Positions 27,497 through 36,530 of a stretch of DNA of 64,000 nt are shown in pieces. The stretch is from UBA9647 sp049522195 (lineage in GTDB: Bacteria; Bacteroidota; Ignavibacteria; UBA10030). The stretch lies in NCBI GenBank assembly GCA_049522195.1, contig JBEKOB010000002.1, forward strand, positions 1 to 64,000. Direction: 5' to 3'. The notes beneath the pieces were generated by a model. The model was not told the origin of the DNA. It was given only the letters and a program-made list of their open reading frames with translations, and made no database searches. How positions within the stretch are numbered: the stretch's first letter is position 1; every line of letters starts with the position of its first letter. A program made the translations under genes and the position numbers.

Positions 27497-28033
27497 ATGA
27501 TTCTTTCCGATACGAGGATTCTCGAGGAAATTAAGCTCGGCTCAATCGTGATCAGGCCGTTCCATCGAAAGTACCTTGGCTCAAACAGCTACGACGTGCA
27601 CCTCGGCCAGTGGCTTGCTATGTACAAGGAAGAGATCCTCGATTGTAGAAAGCATAATAAGGTTCAACACTTCAGAATCCCGCGTGATGGAATGCTTCTC
27701 GTCCCGAGCATGCTCTATCTGGGCGTGACGAAAGAGTACACGGAGACTCATTCCCATGTCCCTTTCCTCGAAGGCAAGAGCAGCATCGGGCGACTCGGCA
27801 TCGATATTCATGCTACCGCAGGAAAGGGAGATGTGGGATTCTGCAATACGTGGACACTTGAGATTTCTGTCCGACACCCGGTCAAAATCTACGCAGGCAT
27901 GCCAATTGGACAGTTGATCTATTTCGAGATTTCGGGCGACGTGGAGATTCCCTACAGCAAGAAGCGGGGAGCCAAATACAACAATCGCACTGTGAAGCCG
28001 GTTGAATCCATGATGTGGAAAAATTTCAGATAA
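27497..28033 (+). CDS. dcd: dCTP deaminase
   Basis: 178 residues, close to the family norm. The start MILSDTRILEEIKLGSIVIR and the signature GKSSIGRLGIDIHATAG fit the trimeric dCTP deaminase/dUTPase fold. The likely catalytic Glu is in NTWTLEI (Glu122). It makes dUTP from dCTP for dTMP synthesis. Whether it is mono- or bifunctional (releasing dUMP) cannot be decided by eye. Ribosome site AAAGGGA before the ATG. Next to pyrF, another pyrimidine gene. Confidence 0.92.
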   Translation: MILSDTRILEEIKLGSIVIRPFHRKYLGSNSYDVHLGQWLAMYKEEILDCRKHNKVQHFRIPRDGMLLVPSMLYLGVTKEYTETHSHVPFLEGKSSIGRLGIDIHATAGKGDVGFCNTWTLEISVRHPVKIYAGMPIGQLIYFEISGDVEIPYSKKRGAKYNNRTVKPVESMMWKNFR

Positions 28034-28080
28034 AGGTCAGCCTCTCCTTACACACTGGGACCACTTTAGGGTAATGTCAG

Positions 28081-28902
28081 ATGAAATTCGTCGATAAACT
28101 CCAGAAAGTTCAACGCAAGAACAAATCCCTCCTATGCGTGGGTCTCGACACAGATCCTGCAAAATTGCCCGCTCACCTCGGTAAATCCAAAAATGCTGTT
28201 CTGAGGTTCAATCAGGAGATTATTGAAGCCACGAGCGATCTTGTCTGTGCATATAAGCTCAATCTTGCTTTCTACGAGGCGCTCGGTGAGAAGGGGTGGT
28301 ACATTCTCCAGAAAACCCTGGCGTTGATTCCGAAAACAACTGTGACAATCGGAGATGGGAAGCGCGGAGACATCGGCAACACTGCAGAGCGCTATGCCGC
28401 CGCGCTCTTTAAGGAGCATCACTTTGACGCAGCAACGGTGAGCCCATACCTGGGGTACGATTCCATCGAGCCGTTCATTCAAAGCGATGAACACTGTGCG
28501 TTTGTGCTCGCCTTGACGTCCAATAAGGGTTCCAACGATTTTCAGCGACTCATCATCCACGGACGGCCACTCTACGAGAAGATCATCCAGGCGACGCTGA
28601 AGTGGAACACGAAACAGAACATCGGGCTTGTCATCGGAGCAACTCATCCCGCAGAATTGAAACCGATCCGTGACCTCGCTCCATCCATGCCGATTCTCAT
28701 CCCCGGTGTGGGCACACAGGGAGGCGACCTGGAATCGGCCGTCCGATTTGGCTGTGACAAAAATGGGGCCCTTGCCATCATCAACACAAGCCGCAGCGTT
28801 CTCTACGCGTCCTCCGGTAAAGACTTCGCCGATGCCGCGCGCGCCGAGGCACAACAACTCCGCAAACAGATGCAACAATACCGCACCCAGTTCTTCTCCT
28901 GA
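28081..28902 (+). CDS. pyrF: Orotidine 5'-phosphate decarboxylase, type 2
   Basis: 273 residues, longer than the type 1 enzyme and with the type 2 layout. The catalytic motif is TIGDGKRGDIGNTAERYA. The N-terminal LLCVGLDTDPAKLP and the VSPYLGYDSIEPF loop are conserved. It forms UMP from OMP, the last de novo step. It lies 47 bases after dcd and 57 before the DUF2851 gene on the same strand. Confidence 0.96.
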   Translation: MKFVDKLQKVQRKNKSLLCVGLDTDPAKLPAHLGKSKNAVLRFNQEIIEATSDLVCAYKLNLAFYEALGEKGWYILQKTLALIPKTTVTIGDGKRGDIGNTAERYAAALFKEHHFDAATVSPYLGYDSIEPFIQSDEHCAFVLALTSNKGSNDFQRLIIHGRPLYEKIIQATLKWNTKQNIGLVIGATHPAELKPIRDLAPSMPILIPGVGTQGGDLESAVRFGCDKNGALAIINTSRSVLYASSGKDFADAARAEAQQLRKQMQQYRTQFFS

Positions 28903-28959
28903 TCCCTGCGGCCCAAGCTTTGCCGGCCGCGGGATCTCCGTTGTAGGTTACGACTTCCC

Positions 28960-30483
28960 GTGGGTAAACTCACGTTCAATATTCATGAACGGTTCCTTCG
29001 CCATATCTGGAGCCGCCAGTATCTTGATCACCTCGCTCTCAAAACAACTGATGGCCGGGCGGTGCGGGTACTCGAGACCGGAGCCTTCAATACCGATGGA
29101 GGACCCGACTTTCGTGACGCGATTGTTCGAATTGACGGAACAACCTATCACGGCGATGTGGAAATTCACCGGACGCTTGTCGATTGGCGACTCCATGGGC
29201 ACTTCGCGGATCCGCGTTACAACAAGGTTATACTTCATGTAGTGTTCGAGCGTGGACCGGACAAGATCGCCACGTGCGTTCCAAGCGGACGTACTGTCCC
29301 TGTTCTCCTCCTCGAGCCCTTTCTCACAGAATCGATACGCACCCTCTGGCACAAAACCATCGTTGACGAGCAATCGTTGCTGAAGAAGACCATTCGTTGT
29401 TCTGCTCTTAATCAATCCGTAGACGCAGGCCTGCTTTCCGCTTGGATCCAGCGGCTTGCTGTCGAGCGACTCGAGCTCAAATTACGCCGGTTCGATGAGC
29501 GGTTAAGAGAGTTGGCACAGATACATTTCCTCGCAGTCCGCGACTATGATGATCGCCATGGACGATGGCGCGTGCAGGGAGATCCCAACGATCTTCCTCC
29601 TCCTCAAAGAGAACTCACACAGAGCCAGCTTGCTCCCCGTGATTTCTGGGACCAACTGTTGTATGAAGGATTGATGGAATGCCTTGGGTACAGCAAGAAT
29701 CAGGAATCGTTTTTGCGGCTGGCGCGTGCTGTAACACTGCAGGCGGTTCGATCACACCATATTGAAAACAACGAAGAGGCATTGCAGGCCTTGTTGTTGG
29801 GAGCCGCCGGCCTGATCCCGAAAATAGGGACGGTGAAAGACAAGGAGTCGAAAGAATTTGTTCGGCGCCTCAACCACCAGTGGAAAACCCAGAAGACGTT
29901 TTATAGATCCTCCGTTCTTCACGCGGCCGATTGGCAGTTTTTTCCCACACGGCCCGTTAACTTCCCAACGCTGAGGATTGCTGCAGCGACCCCATTAATC
30001 CGTACCATCGTCTGCGATGACCTGTTTCGTCGAATGATCGAGACCCTGAAGACAACGGACAGCAAAGCTCGTGTGATCCCATCTCTCAGGAGGCTCCTCG
30101 CTATTCAACCGCTTCCTTACTGGACTAAGCATTACCGGTTTGATTACCCGAGTCCGAAAGCTGTTCATCCACTTGGCCCGGAGCGAACAAATTCAGCAAT
30201 CACCAATGTTGTAATTCCTCTCGCTTTGCTTTATGCGCGGATCTTCAAAGACCGGATCGTTCGGGAAGGAGCTCTTCGCATCTTTGATTCGATGCCACCG
30301 GCGGCTGAGAACTCTATCACGCGCGCTATGGCAAGACAATTGCTGAAAGGACGACTCGAACTCGCTTCAGTCAGTACACAGCAAGGGGTCATCCAGCTGT
30401 ACAAGTTCTACTGCAGTGAGGAGCGGTGCGCTGAGTGTGACGTGGGGGTGGCCGTGTTCGCCAAAGTTCCGGAACCCAGATAA
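28960..30483 (+). CDS. DUF2851-family protein
   Basis: 507 residues, cytoplasmic by composition. The start is a GTG (28960). The N-terminal half contains the family signature TDGGPDFRDAIVRIDGTTYHGDVEIHRT (quoted in two parts: TDGGPDFRDAIVRI and YHGDVEIHRTLVDW). The Asp/Glu/His spacing there recalls metal-dependent nuclease folds, but no function is established. The family is typical of Bacteroidota and relatives. The C-terminal end has two Cys pairs (YCSEERCAECDVG), possibly a metal site. Confidence 0.82.
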   Translation: MGKLTFNIHERFLRHIWSRQYLDHLALKTTDGRAVRVLETGAFNTDGGPDFRDAIVRIDGTTYHGDVEIHRTLVDWRLHGHFADPRYNKVILHVVFERGPDKIATCVPSGRTVPVLLLEPFLTESIRTLWHKTIVDEQSLLKKTIRCSALNQSVDAGLLSAWIQRLAVERLELKLRRFDERLRELAQIHFLAVRDYDDRHGRWRVQGDPNDLPPPQRELTQSQLAPRDFWDQLLYEGLMECLGYSKNQESFLRLARAVTLQAVRSHHIENNEEALQALLLGAAGLIPKIGTVKDKESKEFVRRLNHQWKTQKTFYRSSVLHAADWQFFPTRPVNFPTLRIAAATPLIRTIVCDDLFRRMIETLKTTDSKARVIPSLRRLLAIQPLPYWTKHYRFDYPSPKAVHPLGPERTNSAITNVVIPLALLYARIFKDRIVREGALRIFDSMPPAAENSITRAMARQLLKGRLELASVSTQQGVIQLYKFYCSEERCAECDVGVAVFAKVPEPR

Positions 30484-30525
30484 AGCCGGCTGCTGTCAGT
30501 CCCAGATTTCTTTGAAAGCCGGGGC

Positions 30526-31818
30526 TTAGGTTTTCTGCTGTTTCTTTTTGGCCGCGGGGAAGAGAACGTTGTTCAGTATCAACCGGTAGCCGGGAGAATT
30601 TTTGTGGAGTGACAGATCTGTCGGCGGGTCTCCGACTGCATGCTGATAATCTTCAGGATCGTGGCCTCCAAACCATGTAAATGTGCCGCGGCCAAAGTTT
30701 CCGTGAATGTACTTCACCTCATCCGTCCCCTCCCGCTGAGCAAGAACCGTCACCGTCCGCTTGATCAGATCTTTCCTGAATGCTGTAGTCTGCCCCATGA
30801 ATCCCTTAACGATGGATACATGGTTCTGTGTCAACATAGTGGGAACGGGATCATACTTCGCCGAGAACTCGAACAGTGTAAAGTAGTCTGTGTTTGGATC
30901 GCGAACGGGGGGCGGATCGCTCGGTGGAATGTCGATGTCCGAGTACTCATATCGCATCGGGTTCATGTCGAGTTTGAAGTTCTCGAAGGCTAGCGTTTTG
31001 CTGAAATCCAGTTTTTTCTGGGCGTCAGGGTCCGGCGGATCGCCGTCAAACATGACATCGCAGATGTCTACTCGTTCCGCCGCGAGAGCGATGTCATAGC
31101 TGTCCGTGGCCGAGCACATTGCAAACATGAAACCGCCGCCACCAATGAAATCTTTAATTGTGCGGGCGACCGCTTTCTTTTCTTCGGAGACTTTTTTGAA
31201 GCCGAGTCGTTTTGCCTCCTTCTCATAGAGAAGCCCCTGATCAATGTACCATTGAGCGAAGCGGTAGTTGGAATAGAATTTTCCGTACTGACCGGTGAAG
31301 TCTTCGTGGTGAAGGTGCAGCCAATCGTACTCGGCCAGCTTTCCGGAGAGCACCTCGTCATCCCACACTTTTGTGTAAGGAATCTCAGCGTATTCGAGCG
31401 CCAGCGTTACTGCATCATCCCATGGTTTGAAATTCGGTGGAACATAGACAGCGATCTTTGGCGCCTTTTCGAGGCGTACGACATCCATGTTGTTGTCCTC
31501 GCGCTGTACCACTGCATAGATAGTTGCCGCGTCAGTCGCGCTGGCCGGCTCGAAGAGAACGCCGCGGATTCTACACTCGCGCGCGAGCACATCACTGTAG
31601 TCGGTCAGGAACGATCCCCCCCTAAAGTTGAGAAGCCAATCCACTTCCCCGTTACGCTGAAGCACCCAAAAGGCAATGCCGTACGCCTTTAGGTGATCGG
31701 TCTGCTTCAAGTCCATCGGTATCAGCAGCTTGGACTGTCCGGTCGCGGCACTCCACGTCCCAATGACCAGCAGCAACAAGCCACAAGCCAATCCAGATCT
31801 CAATGTTCGCATCAGCAT
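30526..31818 (-). CDS. Exported protein of the family often mislabelled 'asparagine synthetase B'
   Basis: 430 residues with a signal peptide ending near ATGQS. The mature part begins KLLIPMDLKQTDHLKAYGIA and has a GGGGFMFAMCSATDS motif and a late GTFTWFGGHDPEDYQH segment. These resemble a class I glutamine-amidotransferase-like fold (ThuA/DUF4159 type) rather than any asparagine synthetase. I recall Bacteroidota homologues carrying that name, but no synthetase domain is visible here. Fifteen bases separate it from the TPR gene upstream, so they form an operon. Substrate unknown. Confidence 0.75.
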   Translation of the reverse strand: MLMRTLRSGLACGLLLLVIGTWSAATGQSKLLIPMDLKQTDHLKAYGIAFWVLQRNGEVDWLLNFRGGSFLTDYSDVLARECRIRGVLFEPASATDAATIYAVVQREDNNMDVVRLEKAPKIAVYVPPNFKPWDDAVTLALEYAEIPYTKVWDDEVLSGKLAEYDWLHLHHEDFTGQYGKFYSNYRFAQWYIDQGLLYEKEAKRLGFKKVSEEKKAVARTIKDFIGGGGFMFAMCSATDSYDIALAAERVDICDVMFDGDPPDPDAQKKLDFSKTLAFENFKLDMNPMRYEYSDIDIPPSDPPPVRDPNTDYFTLFEFSAKYDPVPTMLTQNHVSIVKGFMGQTTAFRKDLIKRTVTVLAQREGTDEVKYIHGNFGRGTFTWFGGHDPEDYQHAVGDPPTDLSLHKNSPGYRLILNNVLFPAAKKKQQKT

Positions 31819-31833
31819 CGTCTCTTCCCTGCT

Positions 31834-33744
31834 CTAAATGGAGTCTCCCCGCAGAAGTCGTATTCGTTTTCGCGCCTCCTCGACAAAAAGCGATGTCGGG
31901 AAGTTTGCCAGGATTTCCTCGTACGCTTCGATCGCTTTCTGTTTATTCTTTAACCTGTTTTCGTACACTTCGCCAATTCGCATTTGCGCCTGATCCCGCA
32001 GAATGCTCGTCGGCATGTCGATTGCCACCTTCCTGAAAACCACCAGCGCATCCTCAACACGACCGAGGAGCAGATTCATCTCTCCGCTTCGCATCGTTGC
32101 GTCGTCGACCAGCGATGTGCCCGGATAGTGGAGCGCCACAGATTGAAAACGCGCAAGCGCTTCCGAGTATTTCCGCTGGCGAACCAGCAAGTCCGCCGCC
32201 GCAAACTCCGTCAGCGCGGCCTGGCCGGCGCCCTTGTTCTCCTGAATAAAGTAGAGAAGCTGGAGCGCATCGTTCGTCAGATCGTTCGCTGCATTGCTGC
32301 TGATCCGTTGCAGAAGGACGGTCGCCGAATCAAACTGGCCTTCAAAATAATCCAGCTCAGCTATGCAAAAGAGAATCCGGTCCCGGTATTGATCCGGTGA
32401 GCCCTTTACGAGGCGGATGTATTCTTCGCGTGCTTTGCCAAGGTCGTTTCTCGCGGTCTGGACTTCAGCCATGCTAAGCGTGGCTTCATAGACCAGGTTC
32501 GAACTAAACGGCATTGTTCTTATTCTATCGAACGCAGCCAACGCGCCGTTGAGGTCGAAGAACCGGCTAAACCGTATTGTACCAATCCGGTAGAGGGCTT
32601 GCATTGCCGTCTCCGTGTTGGGTTGATCGTTGATCAGCGACTCATAAAGCGTTAGCGCTCCCTGGAATGTCGGCTGTGTCTCCGAGACGGCCGTCCCCCG
32701 TCCAACGGTAGGTGGCGCCTGACCGGTGACACTGGCAAGAGTATCGTTCCCGACGCTGAGCTCTTCGACAGCCCGGGCATAGCCAAACCGTGCAGAGGCA
32801 AGTATGTTCTGGGGAGCCCTGCCCTCAACCACCTCCCGGAAGGCCTTTGCAGCTGCCTGATTTGCGTGCTCCTGCGCAGCACGTTGAGCGAACTGGAAAA
32901 TCTCGAACCCGTTAGCCTTCGTGAGGCGATCGATAATCCGATATTGATCAAGCGCTGCGTCGAACTGTTTCCCCTCCATGGAGAGCCATCCGAGAACAGA
33001 GTGCAATGGCACTTCGTCGGGAAATCGCGCCACCTCTGACCTGAAGACGTTCAGAGCCGCCAGCCGCCCTTCTTCTTGACCGGTGAAGGATGACAATCTT
33101 GATTGTATGTAGGTTACCTGCTGTGGATTTGTCCGCAGGATTTTGACAAACTCGTGTGTTGCAGCTTCATACTGATGCAAGGCTCCATAGAGCGACGCGA
33201 GTTCTTCCGTGTAGAGAGTCTGATTCTTTGTCGCTTCACGCCCCTCCAGATACAGCGCAATTGCTTTATCATATTGCCGGTGTTCGATCAACTGTGCAGC
33301 GATCAGGCGGTAGAGGTTTGCATTTTTCACATCCTTCCTGATCACAACGTGCCAAATGGAATCCGCCACTTGTGGCTCGCCAGCCAGGTCGTACAGCCCT
33401 CCAAGGATGGAGAGAAGATTTTCGTCGGCGGGGTTTCCAAGGAGTTGTCGACGTACAAGATCCTTGGCTTTATCGTATTGCTTCAGCTCTGTGTATGCCC
33501 TCCGCAGACCTTCCAGAACAACAAAATTCTGTGGTTGCGTTTCAAGCAAAGATTCGTACAGCGTCGCTGCGCGGTCCCACTCGCCTGCCTGCTCAAAGCT
33601 TTGTGCCAGACGCAGCCTCGCGACGATATCCACTTGTTGTGCGCTTGAAGAAAGCGTTACGGCGCTGAGAGTGAAGATGGCGAAAAAAAATCGCCAACTG
33701 CTCCTCGTGAGCCAAGCAGAGACAATTTGAGTGATGGTTTTCAT
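31834..33744 (-). CDS. Exported TPR-rich protein
   Basis: 636 residues, signal peptide (FFFAIFTLSAVTLSSSAQ) then TPR-like repeats along the whole length (for example ATLYESLLETQPQNFVVLEG, AYEEILANFPTSLFVEEARK). The last three units carry the P-x-S-x-x-x-x-A pattern of outer-membrane lipoprotein/BamD-like TPRs. It probably acts as a periplasmic scaffold. It is the first gene of a two-gene operon with the amidotransferase-like exported protein and is divergent from dxr across 162 bases. Confidence 0.85.
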   Translation of the reverse strand: MKTITQIVSAWLTRSSWRFFFAIFTLSAVTLSSSAQQVDIVARLRLAQSFEQAGEWDRAATLYESLLETQPQNFVVLEGLRRAYTELKQYDKAKDLVRRQLLGNPADENLLSILGGLYDLAGEPQVADSIWHVVIRKDVKNANLYRLIAAQLIEHRQYDKAIALYLEGREATKNQTLYTEELASLYGALHQYEAATHEFVKILRTNPQQVTYIQSRLSSFTGQEEGRLAALNVFRSEVARFPDEVPLHSVLGWLSMEGKQFDAALDQYRIIDRLTKANGFEIFQFAQRAAQEHANQAAAKAFREVVEGRAPQNILASARFGYARAVEELSVGNDTLASVTGQAPPTVGRGTAVSETQPTFQGALTLYESLINDQPNTETAMQALYRIGTIRFSRFFDLNGALAAFDRIRTMPFSSNLVYEATLSMAEVQTARNDLGKAREEYIRLVKGSPDQYRDRILFCIAELDYFEGQFDSATVLLQRISSNAANDLTNDALQLLYFIQENKGAGQAALTEFAAADLLVRQRKYSEALARFQSVALHYPGTSLVDDATMRSGEMNLLLGRVEDALVVFRKVAIDMPTSILRDQAQMRIGEVYENRLKNKQKAIEAYEEILANFPTSLFVEEARKRIRLLRGDSI

Positions 33745-33906
33745 GGTGCAATCATTGACAACTTATCAAAAAACGCCGCAGTAATCAAACCAACCGTTCT
33801 TCTCTCCTCTAACACCACCGTTGTCATTCTTCGTTCCAAGGTCATCCGTCGATGCATCGGCGTTGGTTGCATTGCCATGTGAATTTGCTTACCTTTTTCA
33901 GAGAAC

Positions 33907-35061
33907 ATGAGCACGTGCAAGAATATCGCGATTCTTGGTTCAACAGGATCGATCGGTACAAACAGCCTGGAGGTGATCAGGCGTTTTCCCGAGCTCTTCC
34001 ATGCCGCGTACCTGACAACGAACCGGAACATTGATTTGCTTCAGGAACAGATCAACCTGTTCCGTCCCAAGGGAGTTGTGGTGCTCGATGAGAGCGAGGC
34101 GTCCAGGTTGCAGACGCGCGTTGGCGGCTCCGTCGAAGTGTTGGCCGGAACGTCGGGGCTTGAACACGTTGTCACCCGCGAGGATGTCGATATCGTCATC
34201 AGTTCGCTGGTTGGATTCGCCGGCTTGAAGCCGACGATCGCGGCAATTCGGCACCGGAAGCGAATTGCGCTCGCCAATAAGGAGACCCTCGTTGTCGCAG
34301 GCAGCCTCATCATGTCGCTCGTCCGTGAGTATGGGGTCGATCTCCTCCCCGTTGACAGCGAGCACAGTGCGATTTTCCAATGCCTTGTTGGCGAAGATCG
34401 GTCCAGGGTGGCAAAACTACTTCTGACGGCCTCGGGCGGACCATTCCTGAATATCCCCGCAGAGTCCTTTTCCACGTTGACGGTTGAGGAGGCGCTCAAT
34501 CATCCAAAGTGGAAAATGGGAAACAAGATTACGATCGATTCGTCAACCCTCATGAACAAGGGGCTTGAGGTGATCGAGGCACACTGGCTGTTCGGTTTAC
34601 CGGGCGATCGAATTCAAGTCGTCATACACCCGCAGTCTATTATACACTCTATGGTTGAATTCGTTGACGGCTCTGTGAAGGCCCAGCTCGGCATTCCCGA
34701 CATGAAGCTTCCCATTCAGTACGCTCTCTCGTATCCGGAGCGTTGGCCAATGAATGGGCCGCGCGTTGATTTTCCGGCACTACAATCAATGACCTTTTTT
34801 GAGCCCGACCGGGACAAATTCCGATGTCTGGGATTGGCATACGACGCTCTTGCGCTGGGGGGAACGGCTCCGGCGGTCCTCAACGCCGCCAATGAGGTCG
34901 CCGTGGACTTTTTCTTGAATCACAGAATCTCATTCGACAAGATTCCTACCGTGATTGAGCGTGCTTTGACGCTCCATAAGACACGGCCAAACCCGGATAT
35001 TCAGGATATTATCGAAACAGATCAACAAACCCGCAATTTTGTAGGAACTCTTTTGCAGTAA
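33907..35061 (+). CDS. dxr: 1-deoxy-D-xylulose 5-phosphate reductoisomerase
   Basis: 384 residues, full length. NADPH loop ILGSTGSIGTNSLEVI, metal and substrate residues in LLPVDSEHSAIFQCL, and SGGPFLNIP / HPKWKMGNKITIDSSTLMNK. It makes MEP, the committed step of the non-mevalonate isoprenoid pathway. It is followed by rseP, a common neighbour pair in bacteria. Confidence 0.97.
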   Translation: MSTCKNIAILGSTGSIGTNSLEVIRRFPELFHAAYLTTNRNIDLLQEQINLFRPKGVVVLDESEASRLQTRVGGSVEVLAGTSGLEHVVTREDVDIVISSLVGFAGLKPTIAAIRHRKRIALANKETLVVAGSLIMSLVREYGVDLLPVDSEHSAIFQCLVGEDRSRVAKLLLTASGGPFLNIPAESFSTLTVEEALNHPKWKMGNKITIDSSTLMNKGLEVIEAHWLFGLPGDRIQVVIHPQSIIHSMVEFVDGSVKAQLGIPDMKLPIQYALSYPERWPMNGPRVDFPALQSMTFFEPDRDKFRCLGLAYDALALGGTAPAVLNAANEVAVDFFLNHRISFDKIPTVIERALTLHKTRPNPDIQDIIETDQQTRNFVGTLLQ

Positions 35062-35126
35062 TTTCGGTATTACAGTAAGGCCCGAATGGCCAGTTTTCAT
35101 CAAGTACTTGCCTAATTGAGACTTAC

Positions 35127-36440
35127 ATGGATTTCTTTCCGACTCTTTTCTACTTCCTCGTCGTCATCGGCATCCTGGTGCTCGTTCACGAGCTCGGTCA
35201 TTTTCTGGCAGCCAAGTTCTTTGGTATGCGCGTGGACCGCTTCAGCATCGGTTTTCCTCCCCGCGCCTTCGGCAAGAAAATCGGTGACACGGATTACTGT
35301 GTTTCCTGGATTCCCATCGGCGGCTATGTGAAGATCGCCGGCATGGTGGATGAAAGCTTCGACACAGAGTTTATCAACGAAGACCCAAAACCATGGGAGT
35401 TTCGGGCAAAGCCAATCTGGCAGAGAATGATTGTGATCTGCGCCGGCGTGTTCATGAATATCTTGCTGGCAATTTTCATTTTCTGGGGAATCATTGTTAT
35501 TCAGGGAAAGTCGGTCAAACCGGTGACTGAAGTCGGTTACGTGATCGCGGAAAGTCCGGCGGCAAAGGCCGGCTTCCAGATGGGCGATATCATTGTCAAT
35601 GTCAATGGCGAACCCACTGCGCATTGGGAGGAAGTCGAAAATCTCATTTACTCTGACGCTCTCTCAGGGAATCTCACCGTCAACATCAAACGCGGCGGCG
35701 AATCGACGAGTCTGAAAATCGGTCGACCGCTTACGTCGGAGATTCTCGAGAGCGGTTTGGGCTTTTACCCGCTCGGGATTGTTCCCCTCGTAGGAAGCGT
35801 GGAAACCGGCAAGCCCGCCGACCAGGCGGGTCTGAAGCCGGGCGACGTCATCCTTGAAATGAACAGCCAGCCAATCTCGTACTATGGGCTTCCGGGGATT
35901 GTCAAGCAATACGCGGGCAAGGAAGTAACAATCAAATGGAAGCGGGATGGGGAAATAAAAGAGGCGCGACTTACTCCTACGATCGACGGCAAAATCGGTG
36001 TTGGATTCAGCCAAATATACAACGGACCGTATGAGAATGTCCGCTATTCGCTTTTCGCTGCGTTACCCGAGGGGATCAAAGACGCCTGGAACGTGAGTTG
36101 GATGAGTGTGAAGGGCATCTACCAGATCTTCGTTGGGCGTGTTTCGCTTTCAAAATCGGTCGCCGGGCCAATTATGATCGCCAAGATGGCAACCCGCTCT
36201 GCGGAGGTCGGCATTATTAATTTTCTCGGGTTTATGGCCCTGTTGAGTCTGAGCCTTGCGATTATCAATCTTTTTCCCTTCCCGGCTCTGGACGGCGGCC
36301 ATGCCATGTTTTTGGTCTACGAGGGCATCTTTCGTCGCGAGATTCCAGCGAAAGTGAAGATCGCCCTCCAACAAGCGGGCTTCATCCTTTTGCTTGTTTT
36401 TATGGCCTTCGTTCTGTATAATGACATCATTCGTTTTTGA
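35127..36440 (+). CDS. rseP: Site-2 intramembrane metalloprotease RseP
   Basis: 437 residues. The zinc motif is His21-Glu-Leu-Gly-His25 in helix 1 (LVHELGHFLAAKF), and the third ligand is in FPALDGGHAMFL near the C-terminus. Two PDZ domains lie between (about 125-210: AESPAAKAGFQMGDIIVNVN; about 215-295: KPADQAGLKPGDVIL). It cleaves anti-sigma factors or remnant signal peptides in the membrane. No anti-sigma gene is visible next door, though the FecR-domain protein 1.3 kb on is a conceivable client. Confidence 0.95.
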   Translation: MDFFPTLFYFLVVIGILVLVHELGHFLAAKFFGMRVDRFSIGFPPRAFGKKIGDTDYCVSWIPIGGYVKIAGMVDESFDTEFINEDPKPWEFRAKPIWQRMIVICAGVFMNILLAIFIFWGIIVIQGKSVKPVTEVGYVIAESPAAKAGFQMGDIIVNVNGEPTAHWEEVENLIYSDALSGNLTVNIKRGGESTSLKIGRPLTSEILESGLGFYPLGIVPLVGSVETGKPADQAGLKPGDVILEMNSQPISYYGLPGIVKQYAGKEVTIKWKRDGEIKEARLTPTIDGKIGVGFSQIYNGPYENVRYSLFAALPEGIKDAWNVSWMSVKGIYQIFVGRVSLSKSVAGPIMIAKMATRSAEVGIINFLGFMALLSLSLAIINLFPFPALDGGHAMFLVYEGIFRREIPAKVKIALQQAGFILLLVFMAFVLYNDIIRF

Positions 36441-36530
36441 CCTCTCTCTGTGTGATTTTGCGCACTCCCATTGAGTCTTGAGATTCTTACTTTTACGACA
36501 AACCGTCTTAACCATTAAGGAGGGATATTT

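Noticed and set aside
30487..30522. CCGGCT/AGCCGG pair between the converging DUF2851 and amidotransferase-like genes
   Set aside because: Six-base stem with a 24-base loop and no T run; not convincing as a terminator.
31783..31790. Lipobox-like SGLAC at the start of the amidotransferase-like exported protein
   Set aside because: The Cys lies before the hydrophobic core rather than after it, so a lipoprotein cut is unlikely; an ordinary signal peptide fits better.
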